Shown here: in pieces, positions 1 through 7,863 of the stretch
How the letters are laid out: each line of letters opens with the position of its first letter
Position numbering within the stretch: position 1 is the first letter of the stretch
Assembly (NCBI RefSeq): GCF_025506355.1
Contig: NZ_JANZYP010000014.1
Coordinates: 1 to 64,000, forward strand
Direction: 5' to 3'
DNA: 64,000 nt
From: Sphaerisporangium corydalis
Lineage (GTDB): Bacteria > Actinomycetota > Actinomycetes > Streptosporangiales > Streptosporangiaceae
Position numbers and translations under genes: made by a program
The notes under the pieces: generated by a model
What the model was told of the DNA's origin: nothing
Database searches by the model: none
Seen by the model: only the letters and a program-made list of their open reading frames with translations

Positions 1-317
1 GGCGGGGTGGGGATGCGGGCGATGGTCTCCAGGGTGGTGTCCGTCGCGCCGGCCAGTTCGGCCTGGATGCCGGCGATGGAGCCGCCCTCGGCCTGGCGGC
101 GCTTGATCGCGACGATCTGCAGCAGGTGGCGCCTGCCGTACAGGGCGACCCGGCCCCGGCGGGTCAGGGGCGGGTCGAGCAGGCCGATCGTCGTGTACCA
201 CCGGACGAGGCGCTCGTTGGGCACGTCACGGACCCGGCCGTTGGATCGCTGGGAGGTGGGGCTCAGCGTGGCCGCCGCCCGCTCCACCAGCTCGCCGATC
301 GTCCAGGAGTCGCTCAT
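1..317 (-). CDS. MerR-family transcriptional regulator (partial, cut by left edge)
   Basis: The minus strand is open from an ATG at 317 (MSDSWTIGELVE) to the left edge, 105 visible codons. It reads as a MerR winged-helix DNA-binding domain: WTIGELVE at the start, then LVRWYTTIGLLDPP, the usual R-x-Y-x-x-x-G-L-L turn into the wing, then RRHLLQIVAIKRRQAEGGSI leading towards the dimerisation helix. MerR proteins bind a palindrome as dimers and often regulate their own gene. The perfect palindrome at 328-352 lies just upstream of this start and fits autoregulation. An ATG at 325 is followed by a stop after three codons and is not usable. The effector domain and any downstream partner lie outside the window, so the signal sensed is unknown. 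Confidence 0.85.
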   Translation of the reverse strand, partial: MSDSWTIGELVERAAATLSPTSQRSNGRVRDVPNERLVRWYTTIGLLDPPLTRRGRVALYGRRHLLQIVAIKRRQAEGGSIAGIQAELAGATDTTLETIARIPTP

Positions 318-327
318 GGGCTCATAG

Positions 328-352
328 TGACACTGTAATCATTACAGTGTCA
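328..352. promoter_or_regulatory. Perfect 25-bp palindrome, probable MerR operator
   Basis: Arms TGACACTGTAAT (328-339) and ATTACAGTGTCA (341-352) are perfect reverse complements around a single central C. The site lies 11 bp upstream of the MerR start codon and 80 bp upstream of dps on the other strand. An AT-rich perfect dyad of this length is exceptional in this GC-rich sequence. Binding by the adjacent MerR protein is an inference from position. Confidence 0.75.
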
Positions 353-394
353 ACGTTTAGCGCGGCCGGGACCGGTTAAGGCTTCTATGACGAC

Positions 395-406
395 AAATGG
401 CCATTT
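395..406. promoter_or_regulatory. Palindrome AAATGGCCATTT in the dps leader
   Basis: A perfect 12-bp palindrome lies 27 bp before the dps start codon. It contains an ATG (397) that could be mistaken for the dps start. It may be an operator for dps, but no regulator can be assigned from sequence alone. Confidence 0.35.
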
Positions 407-432
407 CACGACTCCTGAGGGGGAGATCATTC

Positions 433-900
433 ATGGCGCAGATCACCAGCTCACTGTCGGCCGACAACCAGAAGATCACCGGTGAGGCCCTGCAGGGGGC
501 GCTCATCGACCTGCTCGACCTCTCGCTCGTGGGCAAGCAGGCCCACTGGAACCTGATCGGGCGCAACTTCCGGTCGCTGCACCTCCAGCTCGACGAGATC
601 GTGTCGATCGGGCGCCTGCGCGCCGACGACGTCGCCGAGCGCGCCGTGGCCCTCGGGGTGAACCCCGACGGGCGGGCCGCGACCGTGGGGCGTGACACCC
701 GGCTCGACCAGCTCCAGGCGGGGTACATCGACGACGGCAAGGTCGTCGCCGCGTTCACCGACATCCTCGGCGGCCTGGTCACGCGCATGCGCGAGCGCAT
801 CGCCGCCACCGAGGAGGCCGACCCGGTCTCGCAGGACCTGCTGATCGAGATCACCCAGGACCTGGAGAAGCAGCACTGGATGATCCAGGCCCAGCGCTGA
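433..900 (+). CDS. dps: Dps-family ferritin-like DNA-protection protein
   Basis: A 155-residue Dps/miniferritin. Such proteins form dodecamers that oxidise and store iron, and often coat DNA during starvation or oxidative stress. The family signature is visible near residues 34-55: KQAHWNLIGRNF followed by LHLQLDEI, supplying the His, Asp and Glu residues of the inter-subunit ferroxidase site. The length is typical. I chose ATG 433 because a purine-rich Shine-Dalgarno stretch (GAGGGGGAGA) ends about seven bases upstream. The in-frame ATG at 397 has no ribosome site and would add 12 atypical residues. The gene stands alone, divergent from the MerR regulator and convergent with the KAP NTPase gene. 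It is not known whether the 25-bp MerR operator also acts on it. Confidence 0.93.
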   Translation: MAQITSSLSADNQKITGEALQGALIDLLDLSLVGKQAHWNLIGRNFRSLHLQLDEIVSIGRLRADDVAERAVALGVNPDGRAATVGRDTRLDQLQAGYIDDGKVVAAFTDILGGLVTRMRERIAATEEADPVSQDLLIEITQDLEKQHWMIQAQR

Positions 901-915
901 CGCACCGGCGCGTTC

Positions 916-3900
916 TCAAAGGAGATCGCGGGCGAGGTGGGCGATCGGGGGGCCGGCGGCCAGCAGGGCGCGCAACGCGTCCCAGCGGCCCGTCCCTGCC
1001 GCCCCTTCCGCGGCGCCCGGCGGCAGGCCCACCTCGGCCAGGACCCGGGGCCACTCGTCCGGCCCTGAGGCGGGCGCCGCGCGTTCCAGCCGGTCGAGCA
1101 CCGGCCCGCCCGAGTCCCGGGCGAGCAGGGACAGCAGGTGCGGCCAGCGGACCGTGAGCACCGCCAGCTTGGCCACCTCCTCGTCCGAGGCCCCCGGCGC
1201 GCCCGCGAGCGCCCGCCGGTAGGTGACGAAGGAGTAGAACCTGAACACGTTGACGTACCGCTTGAGCTCGCGCGGGTTGCTCGGCGTCAGCGCGGGCAGC
1301 GCCCGCTCGATGGCGGTGTACGCCTTCTGGTCGCTGTACAGGTCGTCGTGGACGCGATCCGCCGCGAGCCGCGCCGCCGCCGAAAGCCCGCCGATGGCGT
1401 CGTCCAGGCCGCCCGGCTCCCACCGTGGGCCTCGGCCGGGGGCGTCCGGGGCGGTCGGCTCTCGCCCCCGGTAAGGTCCGGGGCCGAGGGCGTCCTGGGC
1501 CTGCCGGGCCGCCGCGTCCAGGTCGCGGGCCGTCGGGCCGAGCCTCCTGATGGCCGTCTCGATGCGGTCGACCAGCTCCGGATCGGGCCGCGCGGTGCCG
1601 GACGGCCCGCCCGCTCCGGCCCCCTCGCCGCGCTCGCCGCCGCCCGCGCCGTACGGCTCCGCCGGTACGCCCAGCAGGGTGCGCAGGTAGGCGGCGACCC
1701 GCGCCCCGTCGTCCGGCGCCGGCACGCTGAGCGGAAGCTGCACGATCTTCTCCAGGAACCGCCATCCGAGGCCCGACCGCTCCTCCGCGCCGGCCGGCAG
1801 CGAGCCGGCGAGGTCGCGGTAGGCCACCTCGACGTGCGCGGCCACCACCTCAGGCTCCATCGCCAGCACGAAGACGCAGTTGGGGAACTCGCCGGCCAGG
1901 AACAGGTTCACGGCCTCGATGACCTGCGCGACCGTGCCCGGCGAGCACCTGTCCAGGTCGTCCACGAACACCACCAGGGGCCGTTCCGCGCTCGCCACCA
2001 TGTCGAGCACCCGGCGCATGTCGGTCTGCACCAGGTGCAGGAACCCGGTCCTGGACCGGTAGCCGGGGTCGGGTACCAGCTCGCCCGCCGATTCGGGCAC
2101 CGGTCCGAGCAGGTCGGGCTGGCGGACCAGCCTGCGGAACGTGGCGTCGGCCGACTCGCTGAGGAAACGCGTCAGCCGCACCGCCGCCGCGACCAGCACG
2201 ACCAGCGTGCCCCCCGACCCGACGGCGGCCGCCGTGCCGCGCAGGGCCGGGCCGAAGGCGGGCACCAGGACCGAGGCGGCCAGGGCCGCGACGGTGGACA
2301 GCGCGGTCGCGCCCAGCGCCAGGGCCACCGGCAGCAGCCGGGTGGCGGCCAGCCGGTAGGCGCGGCGGCGCACCGCGTCGCGGTCGATCCGCGACAGGTT
2401 GAGCGTCAGCCAGAAGCGCTCCCGCTCGCCCCGGGGCAGCCGGCAGGTGACCTGGCTGATGATCTCGTGAGCGAGGCCCGCCCAGACCTGCTCCCCGCTC
2501 TGGTACATCCACGGGTTGAACCACACGGTCGGCCGCCAGTCGGCGGGCCGCAGCGGCAACTCCCCGGGGACCGCGTGCTCCACACCACCGTCCCTCGGCG
2601 CGCCGACCCGCGCCAGGACCTCGGCATTGGTCACCCCGCCAGGTCCGCGCCGCCGGTGCGGCGGCCAGCCCCGGTCTGCGGCGTCCGGGCCGCCGGTCCG
2701 CGGGAGGACCTCGGCGTTGGTCACCCCGTCCGGTCCGCGTGGCCAGGCACGGGCGGCCGCGTCCGGGGCGGTGCCCCGCCCGGGGGCCCGGTTCAGGTGG
2801 ATTCCGGCGGGACGGTCGCTGGCGGCGCCGGGGTCGAGCAGGTCCTGGACCATGCGCATCAGCGAGGTCTTGCCCGCCCCCCACGGCCCCTTGACGCCGA
2901 TCGTCAGCGGCGGGCGCGTGTCGGGATGGCGGACGAACGCCGCGATGGCCTCGGCGTACACGCGGTGGCCGAGCCGGTCGTCGATCGTCCACCGGTCGCC
3001 GGTCAGCCGGGCCCGGGGGCGTACGGCCCGGCGGGCGGCGCGCCGGAGCCGCAGCATGGCGGACACCTGGGCCAGTTCCTCGGGCTCCAGCCGCCCGGCG
3101 ACCGCGCGCCGGACCGCGGGGTCGGCGAACGGCGTGTTCCGGCCGAGCAGCCCCCACTCCGCCAGCTCCCCGAGCGCCGCGCCGGACGGGGTGCCCTCGC
3201 ACAGCAGCGCGGCCAGCTCGGGCGTGAGCGGCTCGTCCTCGGCCAGCAGCGCGGCGCGGCGCAGCAGCTCCCGGGCGTCCTCGCCGAGGTGGACGTCGTA
3301 GATCCTGCTCACCAGCTCGGCGGCCGACACCGCGGGCACGGCGTCCCCGGCGACGGCCAGCCGGGCCAGGGCCGGCCCGAACGCGGCGCCGAGGTCGGGC
3401 GCCGAGGCCCGCGCCGACGCGACCCCGATCAGCTCGCCCTCCCCGTAGGTGAGCAGGCACGGCCGCCGGTCGTCGCCGAGCTCCGCGCAGCGCTCCTCGG
3501 CGTACCGGTGCAGGTCGCCCACCGACACGGTGCCGTCGCGGTCGAGGTCGGCCTCGCCCGACAGGATGCCCTCGGCGAGGATCGCGGTGAGGGACGCGGC
3601 GCGCACCGGCCGTTCACCGGGGACGGTGGCGCTGGTGGTGAGCGCGGCGGCCGCGGCCACCGGCTCGCCCCTGACCCGCAGGCGGCTCACGGTCTCGTGG
3701 GCCCGTCCTGGCCCGGCGGTGACCAGCCAGCCGAAGTCGACGACCAGCACCAGCGCGGCGCCGTCCGACCGCTCGACCCTGCGGGCGAACTCGGCCATCA
3801 GCGCGCCGAACTCGCGCCGTCCCCACCCGGACTCGGTGGACCACCGGACCAGCAGCAGGTCGCCCGGTTCGACGGCGTCCAGGAAGGCGCCGACGAGCCG

Positions 3901-4077
3901 GTGGTCGCCCGCGTCGCACTCGGCGGTCTCCACGGCGTACCCGCGCGCGGCGAGGGCGTGGACGAGCCTGCGGTCGGCCCCGCCCGCCGCCTGCCTGCCG
4001 TCGCGGTCGAGGAAGACCAGCGCCCTGCGCGTCCGGATCACCGGGGCGGGCGGCGCGGAAACGATCATCGAGGTCAT
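916..4077 (-). CDS. KAP-family P-loop NTPase with degenerate caspase-like N-terminus
   Basis: A 1,053-residue protein. Residues about 17-215 resemble a bacterial caspase-like domain: they end in an EF-hand-like loop (DLDRDGTVSVGD, 177-188) followed by the strand-rich closing segment typical of that family. However, the catalytic His and Cys positions appear replaced (LLVRWSTES and LVLVVDFGW), so I predict no protease activity. A helical linker (about 250-350) precedes the KAP NTPase: Walker A GPWGAGKT (397-404), the family motif WFNPWMYQS (about 519-527), two predicted membrane helices (about 581-637) and Walker B LVVFVDDLDRC (701-711). KAP NTPases are membrane-associated and turn up in signalling and conflict systems. 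Between Walker A and WFNPW is an extra segment with an internal duplication (each copy contains GVTNAEVL). ATG 4077 has GGGAG seven bases upstream. It is a single gene with no obvious partner. Confidence 0.82.
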   Translation of the reverse strand: MTSMIVSAPPAPVIRTRRALVFLDRDGRQAAGGADRRLVHALAARGYAVETAECDAGDHRLVGAFLDAVEPGDLLLVRWSTESGWGRREFGALMAEFARRVERSDGAALVLVVDFGWLVTAGPGRAHETVSRLRVRGEPVAAAAALTTSATVPGERPVRAASLTAILAEGILSGEADLDRDGTVSVGDLHRYAEERCAELGDDRRPCLLTYGEGELIGVASARASAPDLGAAFGPALARLAVAGDAVPAVSAAELVSRIYDVHLGEDARELLRRAALLAEDEPLTPELAALLCEGTPSGAALGELAEWGLLGRNTPFADPAVRRAVAGRLEPEELAQVSAMLRLRRAARRAVRPRARLTGDRWTIDDRLGHRVYAEAIAAFVRHPDTRPPLTIGVKGPWGAGKTSLMRMVQDLLDPGAASDRPAGIHLNRAPGRGTAPDAAARAWPRGPDGVTNAEVLPRTGGPDAADRGWPPHRRRGPGGVTNAEVLARVGAPRDGGVEHAVPGELPLRPADWRPTVWFNPWMYQSGEQVWAGLAHEIISQVTCRLPRGERERFWLTLNLSRIDRDAVRRRAYRLAATRLLPVALALGATALSTVAALAASVLVPAFGPALRGTAAAVGSGGTLVVLVAAAVRLTRFLSESADATFRRLVRQPDLLGPVPESAGELVPDPGYRSRTGFLHLVQTDMRRVLDMVASAERPLVVFVDDLDRCSPGTVAQVIEAVNLFLAGEFPNCVFVLAMEPEVVAAHVEVAYRDLAGSLPAGAEERSGLGWRFLEKIVQLPLSVPAPDDGARVAAYLRTLLGVPAEPYGAGGGERGEGAGAGGPSGTARPDPELVDRIETAIRRLGPTARDLDAAARQAQDALGPGPYRGREPTAPDAPGRGPRWEPGGLDDAIGGLSAAARLAADRVHDDLYSDQKAYTAIERALPALTPSNPRELKRYVNVFRFYSFVTYRRALAGAPGASDEEVAKLAVLTVRWPHLLSLLARDSGGPVLDRLERAAPASGPDEWPRVLAEVGLPPGAAEGAAGTGRWDALRALLAAGPPIAHLARDLL

Positions 4078-4237
4078 CGGCGGGCTCCCGTGGCCGGCCG
4101 CGGGCCCGGCGGCCCCGGGCCGCGCGGTACGGCGCTCGCCCGATGCTCCCAGAGCCCGCCCCGCCCCCGGCGGCGGTGCGAACGGCCACGACCGCCGCTT
4201 TACCCGAACTTTGCCCCCTCCGCACGCCCGCCTGCGG

Positions 4238-5149
4238 TCAGAGGTCGCGGGACCAGGTTTGGAAGGTGACCTCGGTGCCGTAGGCGGGGGCGGTGTGTTC
4301 CTCGTCGAGCCGGAATCCGGCCCGTTCGTAGATGCGCCGCGCCCCGGCGAGCGCCGCGATGGTCATGAGCATGATCCGCTCGTAGCCGGACCTTCTGGCG
4401 AACGCGAGGCACTCCTCGACCAGCCGGCCGCCGATGCCCATGCCCCGCGTGCCCGGCTCGACCAGCAGCAGCCGGAGCTGGGCGGTGCGGTCGTCCCTCC
4501 TGACGCAGAACACCGAGCCCACCGGCTCGCCGTCCACCTCGGCGATCCAGCCGGTCTCGCGCTTGGGGTCGTGGTCCTCGGCGTAGTCCGCCGCGATGCG
4601 GGCGGTCATCGCCTCGAAGGTCTCGTCCCAGCCCTGCTCCTCGGCGTACAGCGTGCCGTGCCGGTGCACCACCCAGCCGAGGTCGCCGGGGCGGGGCGGG
4701 CGGATGACGTACGGTTCCGGGCGCGGCGGCCCGCCGAGTACGCCCTGGATCGTGGTCATGGCCGAGATGAGGCGCCGCCGGTCCTCCTGGCCGAGCGGGG
4801 CCAGCAGCTCGCGCACCGCGGCGGCCGAGGCCGCGTCCAGGGTGCGGAACACCGCATGTCCGGCCTCGCTGAGCAGGACGATCTGCCGCCGGGCGTCGGC
4901 GGCCGAGCGCTCCCGCGTGACCAGCCCGCCGGTCTCGAAGCGGGCGAGCATCCGGCTGAGGTACCCGGCGTCCAGGCCGAGCATCCGCCGCAGCTCGCCG
5001 GCCTCCATCGACCCCCGCCGGTCCAGCTCGAACAGCACCCTGGCCTCGGTGAGGGAGTACGAGGTGTCGAGCATCTCGGCGCCGAGCACGCCGATGACGC
5101 GCGTGTAGAAGCGGTTGAACGCGCGAACCCCGGCGACCAGCTCGTCCAT
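4238..5149 (-). CDS. MarR regulator fused to GNAT acetyltransferase
   Basis: A 303-residue fusion. Residues 1-140 form a MarR winged helix (LTEARVLFELDRRG, then AGYLSRMLARFETGGLVTRE as recognition helix and wing). Residues about 148-303 form a GNAT N-acetyltransferase with the acetyl-CoA loop VEPGTRGMGIGGRL. Such fusions are a recurrent actinobacterial and proteobacterial architecture; the acetyl acceptor is usually unknown. ATG 5149 is chosen because GGAGC precedes it and the MarR fold starts immediately; a longer in-frame extension to 5263 would cover the promoter region. The gene is divergent from the lactonase gene, and an imperfect dyad lies directly upstream (5161-5185). MarR proteins commonly repress their own promoter and the divergent gene. 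Confidence 0.9.
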   Translation of the reverse strand: MDELVAGVRAFNRFYTRVIGVLGAEMLDTSYSLTEARVLFELDRRGSMEAGELRRMLGLDAGYLSRMLARFETGGLVTRERSAADARRQIVLLSEAGHAVFRTLDAASAAAVRELLAPLGQEDRRRLISAMTTIQGVLGGPPRPEPYVIRPPRPGDLGWVVHRHGTLYAEEQGWDETFEAMTARIAADYAEDHDPKRETGWIAEVDGEPVGSVFCVRRDDRTAQLRLLLVEPGTRGMGIGGRLVEECLAFARRSGYERIMLMTIAALAGARRIYERAGFRLDEEHTAPAYGTEVTFQTWSRDL

Positions 5150-5160
5150 CGTTGCTCCAA

Positions 5161-5185
5161 TCAACTGATTCGTTGCCTCAGTCAA
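5161..5185. promoter_or_regulatory. Candidate MarR operator in divergent promoter region
   Basis: TCAACTGA (5161-5168) and TCAGTCAA (5178-5185) form an imperfect inverted repeat (six of eight positions match) with 17-bp centre-to-centre spacing. It sits 12 bp upstream of the MarR-GNAT start, in the most AT-rich part of the intergenic space. Assignment rests on position only. Confidence 0.35.
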
Positions 5186-5313
5186 ACATAATGCGACCCG
5201 AAGATCCAGACCGCGACCGATCCAGGGAGGCCGCGAAGGTCCCCGGCGGGACGCGGGCACCACGCGGCCATCCGCCGGGCCCCAGGCTGGTACCGGGCGC
5301 TATTGTCGATCAC

Positions 5314-6327
5314 ATGACAACGGGGTACGACGTCCTCTACATCGGCGGATACACCCCCGGCACCGGGGGCTCGGGCGCCGGGCTGACGGTGGTACGGCGG
5401 GAGGAGGGCGGGGTGCTCAAGGCCCTGGCCGAGACCACCGCCCCCGGCCCGTCCTTCCTCGCCCTGCATCCCCGGCTGCCCGTGCTGTACGCGGTGCTGG
5501 AGCGGGAGGAGGGCGGCGTGGCCGCCTACTCCGCCGACCCCGACGGCCCCGGCCTGCTCGCCGACGGGTCCAGCGGGGGCTCCTACCCCTGCCACCTCGC
5601 CGTCGACCCGGCCGGGAAGTGGCTGGCGGTCGCCAACTACGGCGACGGCACGGTGGCGGTGTACCGGCTCGGCAGCTCCGGCCTGTTCGACGGCCGCCCC
5701 CGGCTGTTCCCCCACCAGGGCCACGGCCCCGACCCCGCGCGGCAGGCCGAGCCGCACGCCCACCAGGCCGTGTTCGGCCCCGGCCGGGTGCTGCACGTCT
5801 CCGACCTCGGCACCGACGAGATCCGCCGCCACCTGCTCGCCGCCGAGCCGGAGCTCCACCCCGAGGGCCCCGTCCGGCTGACGCCGGGCAGCGGCCCCCG
5901 CCACATGGTCCGCGACGAGGACCGCTGGTACGTCGCCGGCGAGCTGGACGGCATGGTCACCGTCCTGGACGCCGAGTGGCGCGAGCTCGGCCGGGTCCGG
6001 GCCAGCGGGTCCGCCGGCCCGAACCTCGTCTCCCACATCGAGCTCTCCGCCGACGGCCGCCACCTGTACGTGGCCAACCGGGGCCCCGACACCATCGCGG
6101 TCTTCGCCGTCGAGGCCGGCGCCGGCGCCGGGCTGGTCCCGGTGGCCGAGGTGGGCTGCGGCGGCCTGTGGCCCCGGCACTTCGCCCTGGCGGGCGAGCA
6201 CATGTATGTGGCCAACCAGCGCTCCGACACCGTCGTCACGCTCCTGCTGCGCGACGGGGTCCCCGAGCCGACGGGGGAGGCCTTCCAGGTCGGCAGCCCC
6301 TCGTGCGTGCTCGTCGCACCCGCCTGA
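5314..6327 (+). CDS. Lactonase-family beta-propeller protein (6-phosphogluconolactonase-like)
   Basis: A 337-residue seven-bladed propeller of the YbhE/Pgl lactonase family, beginning with the hallmark YIGGYT and carrying repeated blade motifs such as LHPRLPVLYAV, GKWLAVANYGDGTVAVY and GRHLYVANRGPDTIAVF. Characterised members hydrolyse 6-phosphogluconolactone or similar lactones in the cytoplasm. The substrate here is not proven and many actinobacterial members are unassigned. ATG 5314 starts the protein directly at the first blade; no strong ribosome site is visible. The gene is divergent from the MarR-GNAT fusion, whose product could plausibly control it. The next gene downstream is pfkA, separated by a regulated intergenic region. 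Confidence 0.85.
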   Translation: MTTGYDVLYIGGYTPGTGGSGAGLTVVRREEGGVLKALAETTAPGPSFLALHPRLPVLYAVLEREEGGVAAYSADPDGPGLLADGSSGGSYPCHLAVDPAGKWLAVANYGDGTVAVYRLGSSGLFDGRPRLFPHQGHGPDPARQAEPHAHQAVFGPGRVLHVSDLGTDEIRRHLLAAEPELHPEGPVRLTPGSGPRHMVRDEDRWYVAGELDGMVTVLDAEWRELGRVRASGSAGPNLVSHIELSADGRHLYVANRGPDTIAVFAVEAGAGAGLVPVAEVGCGGLWPRHFALAGEHMYVANQRSDTVVTLLLRDGVPEPTGEAFQVGSPSCVLVAPA

Positions 6328-6427
6328 CCCGGCCGGGTGCCCAGGTCGTACGGCGTACGAGGCGGCTCTGGCACCGGGGACCCCGCGGGGGATGTACCTT
6401 CGCGGGGGTAATGAGACGCTCTCACCA

Positions 6428-6441
6428 CTTGGTCTAGACCA
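6428..6441. promoter_or_regulatory. DasR-type (dre-like) palindrome upstream of pfkA
   Basis: TTGGTCTAGACCAA is a perfect 14-bp palindrome 120 bp upstream of the pfkA start. It contains TGGTCTAGACCA, the core of the DasR-responsive element known from Streptomyces, where the GntR/HutC regulator DasR links N-acetylglucosamine metabolism to development. Binding here is inferred from the match to that consensus. Confidence 0.7.
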
Positions 6442-6561
6442 ATGTTGGCGGCTGCGGCACAATGCCTTGGTCGGTGGCCGTGCCCGGGACGCGTGAAGGC
6501 ATCCCGGCGGTCGCGGAGCTCGACATAGTCTGACTGTGTATCCCATCGGGAGGAACCCGCC

Positions 6562-7587
6562 ATGCGTATCGGAGTACTCACAGGGGGCGGAGACTGCCCC
6601 GGTCTCAACGCGGTGATCCGCGCCGTCGTCCGCAAGGGCGTGAGCACCTACGGCCACGAGTTCGTGGGGTTCCGCGACGGGTGGCGCGGCCCGCTCGAGG
6701 GCGACACGATGCCGCTGGAGATCCAGACCGTCCGGGGCATCCTCCCGCGCGGCGGGACGATCCTCGGCTCCTCGCGGACCAACCCCATCAAGATCGACGG
6801 CGGCGTCGACCGCATCAAGAAGAACCTCGCGGACGGCGACGTCGACGCGCTGATCGCGATCGGCGGCGAGGACACCCTCGGGGTCGCCAAGCAGCTCTAC
6901 GACCTCGGCGTCAACGTGATCGGCGTCCCCAAGACGATCGACAACGACCTCAACGCCACCGACTACACCTTCGGCTTCGACACGGCCGTCAACATCGCCA
7001 CCGAGGCGATCGACCGCCTGCACACCACGGCCGAGTCCCACCACCGCGCCCTGATCTGCGAGGTCATGGGCCGCCACGCCGGCTGGATCGCGCTGCACGC
7101 CGGCATGGCCGGCGGCGCCAACGTCATCCTGATCCCCGAGAAGCCGTTCGACATCGACAAGGTCTGCGAGTACGTCGAGAGCCGCTTCAAGATCCGCTAC
7201 TCGCCCATCATCGTGGTCGCCGAGGGCGCGCACCCGGTCGAGGGCCAGATGGCGCTCCAGGCCGGCGAGCTCGACTCCTTCGGCCACGTCCGCCTCGGCG
7301 GCATCGGCGAGCTGCTGGCCCACGAGATCGAGAAGCGCACGGGCAAGGAGGCCCGCACGACCGTGCTCGGCCACGTCCAGCGCGGCGGCACCCCGAGCGC
7401 GTTCGACCGGGTCCTCGCGACCCGCTTCGGCCTGCAGGCCATCGACGCCGCCCACGAGGGCGACTTCGGCAAGATGGTCGCGCTGCGCGGCACCGACATC
7501 GTCAGGGTCGGCCTCGACGCGGCGACCTCCGAGCTCAAGACCGTGCCGCCGTCGCGCTACCAGGAGGCCGAGGTCTTCTTCGGCTGA
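6562..7587 (+). CDS. pfkA: 6-phosphofructokinase, predicted pyrophosphate-type
   Basis: A 341-residue group A phosphofructokinase that converts fructose 6-phosphate to the 1,6-bisphosphate in glycolysis. Visible landmarks are the N-terminal phosphoryl-donor loop GVLTGGGDCPGLN, the substrate motif PKTIDNDL (catalytic D127 in E. coli numbering), MGRHAGWIA and GHVQRGGTPS. The donor-selecting positions fall exactly at E. coli 104 and 124 and read Asp104 (GGEDT) and Lys124 (PKTID). ATP enzymes normally have Gly at both, and Asp104/Lys124 is the combination associated with pyrophosphate use. Actinobacterial members of this clade include both ATP and PPi enzymes, so donor preference remains a prediction. 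ATG 6562 follows GGGAGGAACC. A DasR-like palindrome lies upstream and a GC hairpin follows the gene. Confidence 0.93.
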   Translation: MRIGVLTGGGDCPGLNAVIRAVVRKGVSTYGHEFVGFRDGWRGPLEGDTMPLEIQTVRGILPRGGTILGSSRTNPIKIDGGVDRIKKNLADGDVDALIAIGGEDTLGVAKQLYDLGVNVIGVPKTIDNDLNATDYTFGFDTAVNIATEAIDRLHTTAESHHRALICEVMGRHAGWIALHAGMAGGANVILIPEKPFDIDKVCEYVESRFKIRYSPIIVVAEGAHPVEGQMALQAGELDSFGHVRLGGIGELLAHEIEKRTGKEARTTVLGHVQRGGTPSAFDRVLATRFGLQAIDAAHEGDFGKMVALRGTDIVRVGLDAATSELKTVPPSRYQEAEVFFG

Positions 7588-7606
7588 TCGTCCCCGCGCC
7601 ACCACG

Positions 7607-7630
7607 GCCCCCGGCGCCTCGGCCGGGGGC
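7607..7630 (+). terminator. GC hairpin after pfkA
   Basis: A perfect 9-bp stem (7607-7615 with 7622-7630) with a 6-base loop lies 20 bp after the pfkA stop. There is no U-tract, as is common for actinobacterial terminators. Confidence 0.55.
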
Positions 7631-7863
7631 ACGGCGCCCGCTTGCCATCGCATCCGGATTCCGGCGGTGAGAAACGGACATGAGGTCGTAGATCCGGCCG
7701 AGCGCCGGAACGGGTCGCGGGGGCCGGCGTGGCGGGCCCCCGGGCGTCAGGGGGTCCGGCGGCCCGTCATCCGGGATAAATTGAATGGTGCCGCCTGGGG
7801 GAACTCCCATCCGCCCGGCGCGGCGTCCGCCTGATCTCTCACCATCGCTCCGGAGGCGATCCC

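Noticed and set aside
1138-4269. A very long open frame opposite the KAP NTPase gene
   Set aside because: It is a by-product of extreme GC at third positions; the translation is Arg/Gly/Pro-rich with no domain, whereas the minus strand shows clear NTPase motifs.
5150-5263. N-terminal extension of the MarR-GNAT protein
   Set aside because: It covers the probable promoter and operator and has no similarity to the MarR fold; ATG 5149 has a ribosome site.
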